Assembly: GCA_018715445.1 (NCBI GenBank)
Contig: DVLP01000021.1
Location: 1-6,927, forward strand
Direction: 5' to 3'
DNA: 6,927 nucleotides
From: Candidatus Avipropionibacterium avicola
GTDB taxonomy: Bacteria > Actinomycetota > Actinomycetes > Propionibacteriales > Propionibacteriaceae
Shown: positions 5,918 to 6,927 of the stretch, piece by piece
Layout of the letters: each line of letters starts with the position of its first letter
How positions within the stretch are numbered: position 1 is the stretch's first letter
The notes under the pieces: generated by a model
What the model saw: only the letters and a program-made list of their open reading frames with translations
What the model was told of the DNA's origin: nothing
The model's database searches: none
Translations under genes and position numbers: made by a program

Positions 5918-6927
5918 GGCGCGCGCGGCCCTGGCCGCGCTGCCACGGGTGCGGTTGGCCGAGCTGCCGACCCCGCTGACCGAATGTGCCCGACTCTCGG
6001 AGATCCTCGCCGGGCCACGGATCCTGGTGAAGCGGGACGACTGCACCGGGCTCGCCCTGGGCGGCAACAAGGTGCGCCAACACGAGTACGTCCTCGGCGA
6101 TGCCCTGGCCGGTGGGGCCGACTGCCTGGTCCAGGGGGCGGCCGCTCAGTCCAACCACTCCCGCCAACTCGCGGCCGCCGGGGCCCGCCTCGGGATCGAG
6201 ACCCACCTTCTGCCGAAGGTCGACGACCCCGAGGCGCCGATCCAGGGCAACCACCTGCTCGACCACCTGCTGGGGGCGGTGATCCACCCGATCCGCAGCA
6301 CCGATTCCACGATCGCTGCCAAGGAGTCACTGGCCCGACGCCTGCGCGAGCAGGGCCGGCATCCGTACGTGATGGGGATGGGGGCGCAGCGGGCGCTGGT
6401 GCTGGCCGCGGTGGCCTATGTCGGAGCCGTGCTCGAACTGGCCGACCAACTGGATCGAGCCCCCACCGCCATCGTGACCACCTCCCAGGGCAGCACCCAG
6501 GCCGGACTGGTGCTCGGCTGTCGGCTGCTCGGGTGGGACACCCAGGTGGTCGGGATCTGCCCGATGCCACCCGACCACGAGGCCTGGAACGCACCGACGG
6601 CGATCGCCGGGATGGCCAGTGAGGCGGCGGCTCTGCTCGGCGAGGACCTGGCGCCGCAGGACTTCCCCATCGAGCTGCGGCAGGAGTTCGTCGGGCCCGG
6701 CTACGGCATCGGCTCGCCCGAAGGCCGTGAAGCGATGGCCCTGCTGGGCCGGACCGAGGGGATGCTGCTCGACCCGGTCTACACCGCCAAGGGCTTCGCC
6801 GGCCTGCTCGCCGACGTGCGCGCCGGGCGCTGGGGGCCCGGCGACGACGTGGTCTTCTGCCACACCGGAGGCCTGCCCGGTCTGTTCGCCCAGCCCGACG
6901 AGGTCCTCGCCGCCGCCACGCCCCCCG
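5901..6927 (+). CDS. Fold-type II PLP enzyme, D-cysteine desulfhydrase / ACC deaminase family (cut by right edge)
   Basis: The frame is open from the ATG at 5901 to the window end, giving 342 residues, about the full length of the family, so only a few C-terminal residues may be missing. These pyridoxal-phosphate enzymes deaminate or eliminate from small amino acids (D-cysteine, ACC, L-cysteate and others). The PLP lysine is K57 in LGGNKVRQHEY (53-63). The cofactor/substrate loop is QSNHSRQ (83-89), the phosphate-binding loop TTSQGSTQAGL (193-203). GPGYG (265-269), DPVYTAKG (291-298, with the family's active-site tyrosine) and FCHTGGLPGLFA (319-330) follow. SNH rather than the SNQ of true ACC deaminases favours the desulfhydrase-like side. 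GGAG (5889-5892) lies 8 nt before the ATG. The gene follows the KdgD-like gene after 19 bp, in the same operon. Its substrate is unknown; a role in removing an amino or thiol group ahead of the dehydratase is inference. Confidence 0.87.
   Translation, partial: MNGTQRARAALAALPRVRLAELPTPLTECARLSEILAGPRILVKRDDCTGLALGGNKVRQHEYVLGDALAGGADCLVQGAAAQSNHSRQLAAAGARLGIETHLLPKVDDPEAPIQGNHLLDHLLGAVIHPIRSTDSTIAAKESLARRLREQGRHPYVMGMGAQRALVLAAVAYVGAVLELADQLDRAPTAIVTTSQGSTQAGLVLGCRLLGWDTQVVGICPMPPDHEAWNAPTAIAGMASEAAALLGEDLAPQDFPIELRQEFVGPGYGIGSPEGREAMALLGRTEGMLLDPVYTAKGFAGLLADVRAGRWGPGDDVVFCHTGGLPGLFAQPDEVLAAATPP

Noticed and set aside
4871..6594. Minus-strand frames of 399 and 285 residues opposite the KdgD-like and PLP genes
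   Set aside because: They are antisense to genes with complete catalytic motifs. Their composition is rich in R, P, G and H, typical of shadow translation.

Overview
This window is high-GC, densely coded DNA typical of the Actinomycetota. An Lsr2 nucleoid protein, which is essentially restricted to that phylum, supports this. GC-ending codons dominate, and GTG starts and 4-bp gene overlaps are common. I cannot name the genus with confidence. There is no mobile element, rRNA, tRNA or CRISPR array in the window.

Left part (1-1942). A PiT-type inorganic phosphate transporter on the minus strand runs off the left edge. Upstream of it, on the same strand, is a meso-diaminopimelate D-dehydrogenase gene (ddh), separated by 129 bp that hold a GC-rich hairpin. 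Divergent from ddh is lsr2, across a 132-bp regulatory gap. These look like housekeeping or core genes: phosphate uptake, lysine/peptidoglycan precursor synthesis and chromosome organisation.

Right part (1943-6927). This is a catabolic island with two divergent units. Leftward, an IclR-family regulator, a PF04909-type TIM-barrel hydrolase and an imidazolonepropionase-like binuclear amidohydrolase are joined by ATGA and GTGA overlaps, so they should be one translationally coupled operon. Rightward, a DapA-superfamily enzyme closest in motifs to 5-dehydro-4-deoxyglucarate dehydratase (KdgD) is followed by a fold-type II PLP enzyme of the D-cysteine desulfhydrase/ACC deaminase family, which runs off the right edge. 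The 98-bp divergent region is locally AT-richer. It carries an inverted repeat and a near-direct repeat that look like an IclR-type operator controlling both directions.

Taken together, the island suggests inducible breakdown of a cyclic amide- or lactone-containing, amino- or thio-substituted polyhydroxy acid. Two hydrolases would open or deacylate the substrate, the PLP enzyme would remove an amine (or thiol), and the KdgD-like enzyme would dehydrate and decarboxylate the resulting keto acid. That substrate is inference. The most unusual sequence-level detail is an imperfect 23-bp tandem duplication exactly at the KdgD/PLP-enzyme gene junction. It has duplicated the stop/start overlap and left an eight-codon remnant of the downstream gene's N-terminus.
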